Made by a program: the position numbers and the translations under genes. A model generated the notes under the pieces. The model saw only the letters and a program-made list of their open reading frames with translations, made no database searches and had not been told where the DNA came from. DNA of 64,000 nt from positions 868,001-932,000 of the forward strand of contig NZ_JAJCVJ010000001.1 of the NCBI RefSeq assembly GCF_020567425.1, read 5' to 3'. Shown here piece by piece: positions 53,615 to 62,647 of the stretch. Every line of letters starts with the position of its first letter. Position 1 is the first letter of the stretch. This DNA is from Salinirubrum litoreum. Lineage in GTDB: Archaea; Halobacteriota; Halobacteria; Halobacteriales; Haloferacaceae.

Positions 53615-54406
53615 CGAGGGGTGAAAGCCCCCGGTGTCTCGATGGTCCGCGACTCGTTGCGCGCTTCCCTCACGAGAGCGCGTCGCGTTGCTCCGCGCTC
53701 TCGTTCAGTCCAGTGTTGTCGGGCGACCCGAGAGTCGCCCGACTGCTGGCGAGAGCTTCGCTCTCGCTCTGCTTACGTCGTCGGGGACCAGTCGAGACGC
53801 CGGCCCCTTTCAGTCCCACCCGAGATGTGCGACCCATCGTGTCGCTACTGGTGGCCACCCGGCGTGGCATCTATCGATCTGGAACCCGGCAGTCGCAGTA
53901 GTCCCCACTCCTCCCCGACTGCTGGCGACTCGGACTGCGAGCAGGCCCTCGCTGTCGCTCGGACACTGCTCAGTTCCGGTCGCCACCAGCTCGCGTCCTG
54001 ACTGGGTTCCCGGCTGTCGTCGTGTGATCGGGTGGCGAGTGTGGCGTGCGCTTTCACCGAAAAACCGGCGCGTGCGAGGAACGCGCGCGAGGGAGGCTGG
54101 CGCGTTTATGCGCCAGCCGAGGTTGGGGAGGACCGAGGTGCGGTGGCGGAGCTGTTGCGGTTGCGGTGCGGGTGCGGTGCTGTGGCGGTCGCGGATACGG
54201 TCGAATATTCCGTTTGCACCGGATCGAGTAGCAGTGCTGTCGCGGTCTACTGTGCTGTTGAGGTCGCGGTTCGCGGTGCTGGTGCGGCCGAGAGTACAGT
54301 CGAAGTCACAACCACCACCCACTCAGAGAACACGCACGCCGAACACCCCAGCACGAACACCACGAAAATCGCCGACCGGAACAACCGAATCGACCGCTAC
54401 CGAAAC
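53615..54406 (+). other. Composite structured non-coding element, copy A
   Basis: There is no credible gene. A long imperfect hairpin has a left arm at 53621-53648 and a right arm at 53785-53813. Between the arms are perfect hairpins with stems 53673-53682/53694-53703, 53718-53727/53734-53743 and 53749-53756/53760-53767. A second module at 54081-54145 has a 9-bp hairpin (54095-54103/54110-54118) followed by gaggttggggaggaccgagg.. (54119-54145). A G/T-rich stretch to about 54295 and a C/A-rich stretch to 54406 follow, ending at the 3' end of the acyl-CoA ligase gene. Confidence 0.75.
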
Positions 54407-56074
54407 CTACTCCTTCGATTCGGGCGCTTTCCCCGCGACCAGCGACTCGTCGGCGTACTCCTCGCGCAGGTCCTTCTTCGAGAACTTCCCGGTCGCCGTC
54501 TTCGGGATCTCCTCGATGAAGAGCACGTCGTCCGGTGCCCACCACTTCGGGAACTCGTCTTTCACCATCGCCAGTAACTCATCCGTCAGCACATCCTGAT
54601 CCACACCCTGCTTCGGGACGACGAACGCGACCGGTCGCTCCTGCCAGCGCTCGTGGGGCACACCGACCACGGTGGCCTCCGACACGTCGTCGTGGGCCAT
54701 CAGCGCGTTCTCCAACTCGACCGAGGAGATCCACTCCCCACCCGACTTGATCACGTCCTTCGCGCGATCCACGATCTGGATGTACCCCTCCGGATCGACC
54801 GTCACCACGTCACCGGTCTTGAGCCAACCCTCCTCGAAGTCCTCCTCGTTCGCCTCCGGGCGCTGGAAGTAGTCGGTCGTGACCCACGGGCCGCGCACCC
54901 ACAGTTCGCCGAACGCCTCGCCGTCCCACTCGATCTCGGAGCCGTCCTCGCCGACCACTGTGAACTCCAGGCCGGGCACGAACAGGCCCTGTTTCGCGCG
55001 CTTGGCGTACTGCTCCTCGGCCGGGAGGTCCTCCATGCCCGGTTTGAGATGCGAGACGGTCCCGATGGGCGACATCTCGGTCATCCCCCACGCGTGGAGC
55101 ACGTCAACGTCGTACTCCTCGTCGAACCGCCGGATGACCGACTGCGGGGCGGCAGAGCCACCGATCACGATGCGCTCCAGCGAGGAGATGTCCGCGTCGT
55201 TCTCCTCCAGATACTCCAGCAGGCCCAGCCAGACGGTCGGGACGCCCGCCGTGAGCGTGACGCCCTCCTCCTCGATCAGTGTGGCGAGGTCGGCCGGGTC
55301 CGGCGCGGGACCGGGGTAGACGTGCTTTGCGCCCGCCGCCGTCGTGGAGAAGGGCATCCCCCACGCGTTGACGTGGAACATCGGCACCACCGGCATCAGC
55401 ACGTCGTCCGCGCCGATGTCCAGCCCGGCCTGGGGCAGTGTCGCCATCGTGTGCGCCCAGAGCATCTGCTGGGTGTACTCGACGCCCTTCGGCGCGCCGG
55501 TCGTCCCCGAGGTGTAACACATCCCGGCGGGCGCGTCTTCCGACACGTCGGGCCAGTCGTACTCTGTCGACTCGTCGGCGATGAACGACTCGTAGTCCGT
55601 CAGGGGTTCGAGTGGTGACTCGTCGGGGAGCACCGACTCGTCGCCCATCAGCACGAACTGCTCGACGCTCTCGAAGGCTTCTTCGCCGCCCTCCGCCGCG
55701 ACCGCCGAGGCCAGTTTCTCGGCGAGCGAGGGGTCGACGAAGACGACCACGTCCTCGGCGTCCGAGACGATGTGCTGGATGTGGTGGTCCGGCAGGAGTG
55801 GGTTGATCGTGTGCAGTTGCGCGCCGATGCTCGGGATGCCGAAGTACGTCTCGAAGTGACGGTGGTGGTTCCAGCAGAAGGTCGCCACCCGGTCACCGGC
55901 CTCGACGCCGGCACCGTCGAGTGCGCCCGCCAACTGGGCGACACGGTCGCCGTACTCGGCGTAGTCGTAGCGCGTGATGCCCTCGTGAGTGCGAGAGACG
56001 ATCTCCCGGTCCGAGAAGAGTTTCTCCGCTCGCCACAGGAACGGTCGCAGGGTCTGGTCGGTAGCGCCTACCAT
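54407..56074 (-). CDS. Acyl-CoA synthetase (AMP-forming, medium/long-chain type)
   Basis: The protein has 555 residues. It has the ANL superfamily motifs: the P-loop CYTSGTTGAPKGVEYTQ, VPMFHVNAWGMPF, HAWGMTEMSPIGTVS, WLKTGDVVTVDPEGYIQIVD and the catalytic Lys region PKTATGKFSKKDLREEYADE. It activates a carboxylic acid with ATP and CoA. The length and motifs fit medium- or long-chain acids but do not fix the substrate. The stop lies at the edge of non-coding element A. Confidence 0.94.
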   Translation of the reverse strand: MVGATDQTLRPFLWRAEKLFSDREIVSRTHEGITRYDYAEYGDRVAQLAGALDGAGVEAGDRVATFCWNHHRHFETYFGIPSIGAQLHTINPLLPDHHIQHIVSDAEDVVVFVDPSLAEKLASAVAAEGGEEAFESVEQFVLMGDESVLPDESPLEPLTDYESFIADESTEYDWPDVSEDAPAGMCYTSGTTGAPKGVEYTQQMLWAHTMATLPQAGLDIGADDVLMPVVPMFHVNAWGMPFSTTAAGAKHVYPGPAPDPADLATLIEEEGVTLTAGVPTVWLGLLEYLEENDADISSLERIVIGGSAAPQSVIRRFDEEYDVDVLHAWGMTEMSPIGTVSHLKPGMEDLPAEEQYAKRAKQGLFVPGLEFTVVGEDGSEIEWDGEAFGELWVRGPWVTTDYFQRPEANEEDFEEGWLKTGDVVTVDPEGYIQIVDRAKDVIKSGGEWISSVELENALMAHDDVSEATVVGVPHERWQERPVAFVVPKQGVDQDVLTDELLAMVKDEFPKWWAPDDVLFIEEIPKTATGKFSKKDLREEYADESLVAGKAPESKE

Positions 56075-56200
56075 GACAGAGACGAACGACCCATCGCTAA
56101 TGGTTCTTGCTGATACTTCCGCGAGAAGGCGGTGATGCTGGCCGGTTCGCCCGCAGTCGCGTCGGTCGATACCACGAGCGAGTCGAGCGAGTCGGGTCTC

Positions 56201-57310
56201 TCAGGCCATCGGCTGGCCCTCGGAGGGACCCTCCTCGGTCGTGCCGAGTCCCTCGTCGCCCTCGTCGCCGCCCTCACCACGGATGGCCAGCGCGAACGCG
56301 CCCAGTCCGAGGAGGAGAACGACGAAGCTGACGATGCCGCCGAGACCGTAGGGGATCGCCGACAGAATCGCCACGACGGCGAGTCCGAGCACCAGCGCGC
56401 CCCAGCGGTTCTCGCGCTCTGCGAGTCGGAGCAGGTACGTCCCGACGACGTACGCGCCGAAGACGCTCCCGATCCACAGCACGATGGCGAACAGGAGCAC
56501 GCCGACCAGCGACAGCGGGATGCCGACGATGGTCAGCGCGATCAACACCAGCAGCAGGGGGACGCCGACGAACGTCAGCAGGCCCGCCCCGCCACTGCGG
56601 AGTGTCTTGGTCGTCCCGAGGCTGGTCACGCGACCCGCGAAGGCCGGGGCGACCAGCAGGAGGACCGCACCGAGCGCGAGGTTCACGAGGAAGCCGTACG
56701 CTTGGCCGACCCACCACGGGATGACGGGGGCCTCGAAGCCGCCGAACTCGGTGCCGACGGTCAGGTCGGGGTTCCGGACGACCTGTCCGGCGACCTGCGA
56801 GCCGTCTTGGCGGTCGAAGGTCCCCGCGTCGTACTCTAAGCCGCCGGAGAGGACCGCAGTCGACCCGAGCGTCAGGGTCTCGGCACCGACAGTCGTGTCG
56901 CCGGTGACCGCGCCGTCGAGTCGCACGTCGCCGGCACCGCCTTCGAGGGTGCCGCCGACAGAGCCAGCCTCACGGAGCAGGAAGCTCCCGCCCGCGAAGG
57001 TCACGTCGCCGCCGACCGCGCCGGCCACGACGATGGAACCGCCGGTCAGCTCGGCGTTGCCGGTGACGGTGCCGGTCTCCTCGACGACGACCGAGCCACC
57101 GACGGCTTGGAGGTCGCCTTCGACGGTTCCGTGGATCACCACGCTGCCGGCGACGACCTCCAGGCCGCCGATTATGGTTTCGTCCGGACCGACGACGACG
57201 GTGCCGCCGGTCTGGCTCGTCTGTGCAATCGCGACTGTCGGGCCTGCCCCGAGGAGGACGAGGAGGGCGACCGACAGCGCGAGTAGTTGCCGCAGTCCGA
57301 ATGATTGCAT
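56201..57310 (-). CDS. Exported bactofilin-like (polymer-forming) domain with C-terminal membrane helices
   Basis: The protein has 369 residues. A signal peptide (LLALSVALLVLLGAGPTVAI) is followed by a right-handed beta-solenoid with the short valine/glycine repeats of bactofilins: GGLEVVAGSVVIHGTVEGD, LQAVGGSVVVEETGTVTGNA, ELTGGSIVVAGAVGGDVTFA. About four helices follow from residue 200, and the tail is acidic. The solenoid is therefore outside the cell and anchored in the membrane, unlike bacterial cytoplasmic bactofilins. It may form a surface scaffold. Confidence 0.83.
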   Translation of the reverse strand: MQSFGLRQLLALSVALLVLLGAGPTVAIAQTSQTGGTVVVGPDETIIGGLEVVAGSVVIHGTVEGDLQAVGGSVVVEETGTVTGNAELTGGSIVVAGAVGGDVTFAGGSFLLREAGSVGGTLEGGAGDVRLDGAVTGDTTVGAETLTLGSTAVLSGGLEYDAGTFDRQDGSQVAGQVVRNPDLTVGTEFGGFEAPVIPWWVGQAYGFLVNLALGAVLLLVAPAFAGRVTSLGTTKTLRSGGAGLLTFVGVPLLLVLIALTIVGIPLSLVGVLLFAIVLWIGSVFGAYVVGTYLLRLAERENRWGALVLGLAVVAILSAIPYGLGGIVSFVVLLLGLGAFALAIRGEGGDEGDEGLGTTEEGPSEGQPMA

Positions 57311-57450
57311 GATCGTTCAGGCGAGGGGTGTCCTCGTCGGTCGAGAGTACGACGGACGAGGAGATAAAGCGAGATTGCCACTTTCACCCGGTGAGAACCG
57401 TAAATCGGTGGACTGAGTCCGATCTCTGCATCGATTTCGGTCTCGCGCTA

Positions 57451-57537
57451 CTCGACCGCCCGGCTACGACCGGCGGTCATTCCACCGCCCGGATGCGGCC
57501 GGCGATCACTCCACTGCCCGAATCCGACCGGCAGTCA
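57451..57537 (-). repeat. Three 29-base copies of the 3' end of the DUF2071 gene
   Basis: The last ~29 bases of the gene (57509-57537) recur twice downstream, at 57480-57508 and 57451-57479, with decay. On the minus strand they read VTAGRIRAVE, VIAGRIRAVE and MTAGRSRAVE, each followed by a stop. The true stop lies in the middle unit. Confidence 0.8.
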
Positions 57538-58222
57538 CGTCCAGTGGTTCGGCGTAGTGGAGTCGCGGGTCGCCAGCCGGCTGGTCGAACGACGACGCGG
57601 CGAAGAGCGTGTTCGACCGGATCTCGGCCTCGGCGGGGCGGAGCGTCCACGGGTCGTGGTCGATGTCGCCCCGGTAGAGGCGATTGCCCTGCGTGTAGAA
57701 CCGGTAGTTCTCGACGAGGAACGCCTCCAGCGAGCCGGGGTCGGGCTCGAAGGCGTCGCCCGCCGGGCGGTACGTCGCGTCGAACCGGGCCGGTGGAACG
57801 CCTCGGTGGTCGCGTCGGCTGGTGAACGTGATCGCCTCCTCGGGGCCGCTCTCGGGGTCACCGGGCCACGCGCCGCGCCGGACCTGCATCTCGGCGCGGT
57901 AGTAGGGAAGTCGGAACAGGCTCCGGGCGACCCGGACGCCGATCCGGTCGTCGGCGTCGAGGTTGTAGAAGTAGACGCCCTTCGCGCCGTCGTGTTCGAC
58001 GTAGGTCCGGAGGTTCAGTTCGGGGAACGTCAGCCCGACCGGCGAGCCACGCGGGCGGATGTCCTCCATGACGAACGGGACGACGCCGAGCCACGCCTGC
58101 CCGTCGTAGGTCGCCACGTCGAGTTGCTCGGGGAGCGTCGGTGCTATCGTCGCCGGGTCGACCGGCCAGTGGGCGAACAAACCGTCTCGCCAGCGCATCT
58201 CCAGCAACCGAGGTCCGTCCAT
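57506..58222 (-). CDS. DUF2071 (YqjF-like) protein
   Basis: The protein has 238 residues. It has the family start LEMRWRDGLFAHWPVDPATI, then QAWLGVVPFVMEDIRPRG, FPELNLRTYVEHDGAKGVYF and a C-terminal LEAFLVENYRFYTQGNRLYR. The fold is acetoacetate-decarboxylase-like, but the family has no firm activity. Its 3' end is duplicated downstream. Its start borders non-coding element B. Confidence 0.85.
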   Translation of the reverse strand: MDGPRLLEMRWRDGLFAHWPVDPATIAPTLPEQLDVATYDGQAWLGVVPFVMEDIRPRGSPVGLTFPELNLRTYVEHDGAKGVYFYNLDADDRIGVRVARSLFRLPYYRAEMQVRRGAWPGDPESGPEEAITFTSRRDHRGVPPARFDATYRPAGDAFEPDPGSLEAFLVENYRFYTQGNRLYRGDIDHDPWTLRPAEAEIRSNTLFAASSFDQPAGDPRLHYAEPLDVTAGRIRAVE

Positions 58223-58344
58223 ATCCGTGGTTGGGTTTGCGGGTACTTTCGACTGACGGCTTGGAGGTTTGTGAATGTGTGAAGACTATCGTTTTGTATT
58301 CGTGAATCGGTGATGTTGGCGACTCGGGAGGACATCCCTCGTCA

Positions 58345-59239
58345 GATGGTGTCTCGGTCGGGGGAGTCGTGGACGACGAGCGGTGAAAGCCCTCGATCGC
58401 TCGACCCGCCGCGTCTGGCGAGAGCGAAGCTCTCGCTGAGTCTCGTTCGCTTCGCTCACGAGACACTCGGTGCGCGCCTCAGTCGGTCGAGCCAGCAAGC
58501 TGGCTCTCCCTCCCTGCGGTGCTGACGGGCGAGCCACGCCTCCTCGCCCGTCTGCTGGCGAGACCTCCGGTCTCGCTCTGTCACCGGCGCGGCGCGCCGG
58601 TTTCCAGCGGGACCTCCGGTCCCGCCCGGCTTACGTCGCCCGGGAGGGGTCGAGCGGTCGGCCCCTTTCAGTCCCGCCCGAAGTTTGCGAAAGCGCACGC
58701 ACCACCCGGAGGACCAGTCGGATCAGCGTGTGCACCTACCTGAAACCGTCGGCGCGACACAGAGGTCGCGCCCGCCCGTCTGACTGGTGGGTACGACGTG
58801 AATCGGGGTTTCAGTTCGGTGTCGCGGTGCGGTTGGCGCGCGAGAAACGCGCGAGGGAGGGGTCGCGGGCGGTGCGGAGAGCGACCCCGAGGTTGGGGAG
58901 GACCGAGGTGCGGTGCTGTGTCGTCGCGGTCGCGGTTCCGTTTGTAGGTGCGCTAGACCGAGTAGTGTTGCTGTTGCGGGTGCGTTGAGGTGCTGTGCTG
59001 TCGCGGTGCGGTTGCGGTTCCGCTGGTAGCCGCGCTAGCACGAGTAGCGGTGTTGTCGTGGTTTGCGGTCGCGGTTGCTGGTGTTGTCGCTGTCGCGGAT
59101 TCGGTCGCTGTCGCAGTCACAGTCGCCTCAGCGAATCATCGCCAATCCCCACAGTCACAGCTCCAGAAGTCCGAAGCCACATCCACGACCGAGACACACC
59201 AACCAACTCGAAAAACCCGGAAACGCCGAAGCCCCGACC
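58345..59239 (+). other. Composite structured non-coding element, copy B
   Basis: There is no credible gene. The leader is gtctcggtcg..gtcgtggacgacgag, then the left arm 58383-58407 and the right arm 58646-58670. Several hairpins lie between, such as gcgagagc/gctctcgc near 58419-58438. The second module is at about 58847-58915: an 8-bp hairpin (58859-58866/58881-58888) followed by the same 27-base box as in copy A (58889-58915). The G/T-rich stretch contains two cousins of one unit (near 58935 and 59017). C/A-rich DNA runs from about 59128 to the 3' end of the DRTGG gene. Confidence 0.75.
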
Positions 59240-60340
59240 TTACTCTTCGTCGCCGTCCTCGACCGACCCAGCACCGGCGTCCTCTGCACCGATCAGCGCG
59301 TCCACGTCCGTGTGGTCGAACAGCAGGTCACGCATGATCTCCACGGTGCGCTCGTCGCGGGTCCGGCCGCCGCGCACGAGGTCCTCGGCGCGTTCGATTG
59401 CCGAGAGCGTGTCCGAGTTGACCAGCAGGACCGGGATGCCCTTCTGTTCGGCCTTGCCGATCACGGCCCCCGGCGGGCGGTGCCCCCCGGTCAGGATCAG
59501 ACACTTCACGCCCGGGGCTTCGAGCGCGGCGGTGTGGATCTCCGAGCGGTCACCGCCGGTGATGACCGCCGCGTCCTTCGTCCGCCGGAAGTAGCGTAGC
59601 GCCTCGTCGCCGCCCATCGCGCCGACGAGGAACCGCTCCACGAAGGCGTCGGTGGGCGCGTCGGTGACGACCTCCGCGCCGAGTTCGCTGGCGAGGCCCT
59701 CGACGGTGATGCCGGCGAGTTCCTGCACGCGCGGGAGGACGCCCAGCACGGGCACACCCTGACGTTCGAGGAACGGCACCACGTCGGTCTCCAGTTCGTC
59801 GTAGTTCGTGTCCGCGACGCGGTTGAACAGCACACCCGCGAGGCGGTCGCCGATGTCGTCCGCCGCGGCCAGTACCTCGTCGACGTCGCCGGGTTGGCTG
59901 TAGTCGGCGACGAGGACCACCTGCGCGTCCAGCAACTCGGCGACCTGCGGGTCGGTCAGGCCGACGATGCCGCCGGTCGAGAGTTTGCCGCCGCCCTCCA
60001 CGAGCATCAGGTCGCGGTCCACGGCCAGATCGTCGAAGTTCGACTTCACCTGCTCGCGGAGTTCGTCGGTCTGCTCGCGGCCCCGGATGGCCCCCTCGAC
60101 GAACGTCGGCGAGTAGACGATGGGCTCCATCTGGTGCATCTCCGCGTCGGTCTCGAACAGTTCGCGGGCGAGCATCGGGTCCTGATCGAGCGTCTTGCCG
60201 ACGTTCGACTGGAGCCGAGTGCCCTTCGGCTTCATGTAGCCGACCGACTGGCCGCGTTCTTTCGCCAGCAGTCCGAGCGCGAGCGTGACTGCCGTCTTGC
60301 CGGTGCTTTCGTGGGTCGAGGTGACGAGTAACGTGTTCAT
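59240..60340 (-). CDS. BioD-like P-loop plus DRTGG-domain protein (phosphotransacetylase N-terminal type)
   Basis: The protein has 366 residues. The N-terminal P-loop MNTLLVTSTHESTGKTAVTL and LMLVEGGGKLSTGGIVGL form a BioD-like ATPase. The C-terminal DRTGG domain includes RRTKDAAVITGGDRSEIHTA and LILTGGHRPPGAVIGKAEQK. This is the architecture of the N-terminal part of bacterial Pta proteins, without the catalytic domain. It overlaps acd by four bases, so it probably regulates or serves acetyl-CoA/acetate conversion. Confidence 0.9.
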   Translation of the reverse strand: MNTLLVTSTHESTGKTAVTLALGLLAKERGQSVGYMKPKGTRLQSNVGKTLDQDPMLARELFETDAEMHQMEPIVYSPTFVEGAIRGREQTDELREQVKSNFDDLAVDRDLMLVEGGGKLSTGGIVGLTDPQVAELLDAQVVLVADYSQPGDVDEVLAAADDIGDRLAGVLFNRVADTNYDELETDVVPFLERQGVPVLGVLPRVQELAGITVEGLASELGAEVVTDAPTDAFVERFLVGAMGGDEALRYFRRTKDAAVITGGDRSEIHTAALEAPGVKCLILTGGHRPPGAVIGKAEQKGIPVLLVNSDTLSAIERAEDLVRGGRTRDERTVEIMRDLLFDHTDVDALIGAEDAGAGSVEDGDEE

Positions 60341-62430
60341 AGCTGGTCTGGGTCGACGGTGAGTCGCACGTCCACGGCCTGCACGCCGTCGGGCGTGGCG
60401 ACGAGTGGGTTGATGTCCAGTTCGAGGATGGCGGGGAAGTCGGTCACGAGCTGTGACAGCCGCTGGATCGTCTCCACGACGGCCGGCACGTCGGCGGGGT
60501 CACGACCGCGCGCCCCCCGCAGGAGCGGCGCGGAATCGATCTCTTCTGTCATCTCTTTCGCCTCGGACTCCGCGACCGGAGCCACCCGGAAGGTCGTGTC
60601 CTCCAAGATCTCGACGAAGATGCCGCCGAGACCGAAGAGGAGCAGCGGCCCGAACTGCGGGTCGCGGTTCATGCCGACGATGGTCTCGACGCCGCTGTCG
60701 AGGTCCACCATCTCCTGGACCTGCACGCCGATGATCTCGGCGTCCGGCTGGTAGTTGCGGGCGCGAGTGATGAGGTCCTCGTAGGCGTCGTACACGTCGT
60801 CGTCGGAGACGCCGACCTTCACGCCGCCGATGTCGGACTTGTGGAGGATGTCCGGGCTGACGATTTTCATCACCACGTCGCCCTCGATGTCGGCCGCGAT
60901 CGCCTCGGCGTCGGTCGCCGAGTCGACGATCTCGCCGTGGGGCGTCGGGATGCCGTAGGCGTCGAGTAAGTCCATCGCCTCCACGCCGAGGCGGTTGTCG
61001 CCTCTGCCCTTCACGGCCGAGAGTATCTCGTGGGCCGCCTCCCGGTCCACGTCGAACTCGGTCGGTTCGTCGTACTCGCGGGCGGAGATGTCGGCGTACT
61101 CCGACAGCGCGTCGAGGCTGTCGACGGCGCGGGCCGGGTCGAAGTAGTTCGGGATGCCCGCGTCCTTCAGCACCTCGGCGGCCGGTTCGACGCGCTGACC
61201 TCCCATGAAGCAGGCCGCGACCGGCTTGTCGAACTCCTCGGAGAGTTCGACCGTGTCCCGTGCGAGTTGGGCGTAGTCGAGCACGGCGGTCGGTGCCGAG
61301 AGGACGACCGCACAGCCGACGTTCTCGTCGTCGAGTGCGATCTCCAGTGCGTTCCGGAACCGATCGTTGCCGGCGTCGCCGACCACGTCGACCGGGTTGT
61401 AGATGTTCCCTTCTGCCGGCAGGTTCTCGGAGAACGTGTCCAGCGTCTCGTCAGAGAACGAGGCCATCGACAGCCCCGAGTCGCCGACCGCGTCGGTCGC
61501 CATCACGCCGGGGCCGCCGGCGTTCGTGATGATCGCCACGTCGTCTTGTTCCGGGAGCGGTTGGCTCCCGAGCATCTGTGCCGAGTCGAACAACTCCTGT
61601 ACCGACTCGGCCCGGATGACGCCCGCCTGCTCTAATCCCGTCTCGTAGGCCTCGTCGGACCCGGCGATGGTGCCGGTGTGACTGGAGGCGGCCTGCGCAC
61701 CGGCGTCGGTCCGGCCGGACTTCACGAGGACGATCGGCGTGTCCTGTGTCACCTCGCGCGCGGCGTCGATGAACTCGCGGCCCTCCTCGATCCCTTCGAG
61801 GTAGCCGATCACCACGTCCGTCTCGGGGTCGTCACCCCACTCCCGGACGAAGTCGGCCTCGTCGAGGACGGCCTTGTTGCCCAGCGACACCACGTCGCGG
61901 AAGCCGATGTCCTGGTCGTTGGCCCAGTCGAGGACGGCCGTGATGAACGCCCCGGACTGGGACATGAAGGACATCCCGCCGGGTTGGGCGTTCTCGGGGC
62001 CGAACGTCGCGTTCATGTCGACACCGGTCGACATGATCCCGAGGCTGTTCGGCCCGACGAGGTTCAGGTCGTACTGTTCGGCTACCTCGCGCAGTTCGCG
62101 TTCGCGTGCGGCCCCCTCACTGCCGGTCTCGCCGAAGCCGGCCGTGATGACGACCACGTTCCGGACGCCCGACTCGCCGGCCTGTCGTACGGCTTCCACC
62201 GCGATCTTGGGTGGGACGACGACGACCGCGAGGTCCGCGTCTGCCGCGCCGATGTCGGACACACACGGGATGCCCAACACCTCGTCGTAGTTCGGATTGA
62301 CGGGGACCACCGTCCCGTCGAAGTCCGCGACGAGGTTATCCATGATGGCGCGGCCTACGGAGCCTTCGCGCTCGGTCGCGCCGACGACGGCCACTGTCTC
62401 GGGCGCGAACAACTCGGATAACTCTCCCAT
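60337..62430 (-). CDS. acd: ADP-forming acetyl-CoA synthetase, fused alpha and beta subunits
   Basis: The protein has 697 residues from the ATG at 62430. The CoA-binding/ligase alpha part starts FAPETVAVVGATEREGSVGR and includes the active-site His loop AASSHTGTIAGSD. The ATP-grasp beta part (from about 460) includes DVVMKIVSPDILHKSDIGGV and LLFGLGGIFVEILED. It converts acetyl-CoA, ADP and Pi to acetate and ATP, as in haloarchaea that make acetate. It is first in a two-gene operon with the DRTGG protein. Confidence 0.95.
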   Translation of the reverse strand: MGELSELFAPETVAVVGATEREGSVGRAIMDNLVADFDGTVVPVNPNYDEVLGIPCVSDIGAADADLAVVVVPPKIAVEAVRQAGESGVRNVVVITAGFGETGSEGAARERELREVAEQYDLNLVGPNSLGIMSTGVDMNATFGPENAQPGGMSFMSQSGAFITAVLDWANDQDIGFRDVVSLGNKAVLDEADFVREWGDDPETDVVIGYLEGIEEGREFIDAAREVTQDTPIVLVKSGRTDAGAQAASSHTGTIAGSDEAYETGLEQAGVIRAESVQELFDSAQMLGSQPLPEQDDVAIITNAGGPGVMATDAVGDSGLSMASFSDETLDTFSENLPAEGNIYNPVDVVGDAGNDRFRNALEIALDDENVGCAVVLSAPTAVLDYAQLARDTVELSEEFDKPVAACFMGGQRVEPAAEVLKDAGIPNYFDPARAVDSLDALSEYADISAREYDEPTEFDVDREAAHEILSAVKGRGDNRLGVEAMDLLDAYGIPTPHGEIVDSATDAEAIAADIEGDVVMKIVSPDILHKSDIGGVKVGVSDDDVYDAYEDLITRARNYQPDAEIIGVQVQEMVDLDSGVETIVGMNRDPQFGPLLLFGLGGIFVEILEDTTFRVAPVAESEAKEMTEEIDSAPLLRGARGRDPADVPAVVETIQRLSQLVTDFPAILELDINPLVATPDGVQAVDVRLTVDPDQL

Positions 62431-62647
62431 CGCGCAGGGGTACACGGACTGCGCGCATAAAACCGACTGTGTGTGGTTCCTCACGGGTCGTGGCACCGTC
62501 TCACCCGATTCTCGACACGTGTCCACTCGACGGTTCGACCGCTGTCGGACTCCCCGACCGGCCCACCCGACAGCGTGTCCGACTCGGCAACTGGCTCTCG
62601 ATCACGGGACACCAAGTTAGAAGGCGACGGACCACGGCGGTCGGAGT

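Noticed and set aside
54032..54577. Plus-strand gene reading REGGWRVYAPAEVGEDRG
   Set aside because: It spans the covarying hairpin and its 27-base box and then the antisense of the ligase gene. The two elements do not share a frame, and the hairpin stem changes break the peptide similarity.
58811..59041. Minus-strand gene with RTSVLPNLG
   Set aside because: Its only similarity to copy A comes from the identical 27-base box; the rest has no protein-like pattern.
58223..59239. Insertion sequence remnant
   Set aside because: No transposase fragment, and I could not see terminal inverted repeats or target duplications; the covarying stems suit a structured element better, though a MITE-like origin stays possible.
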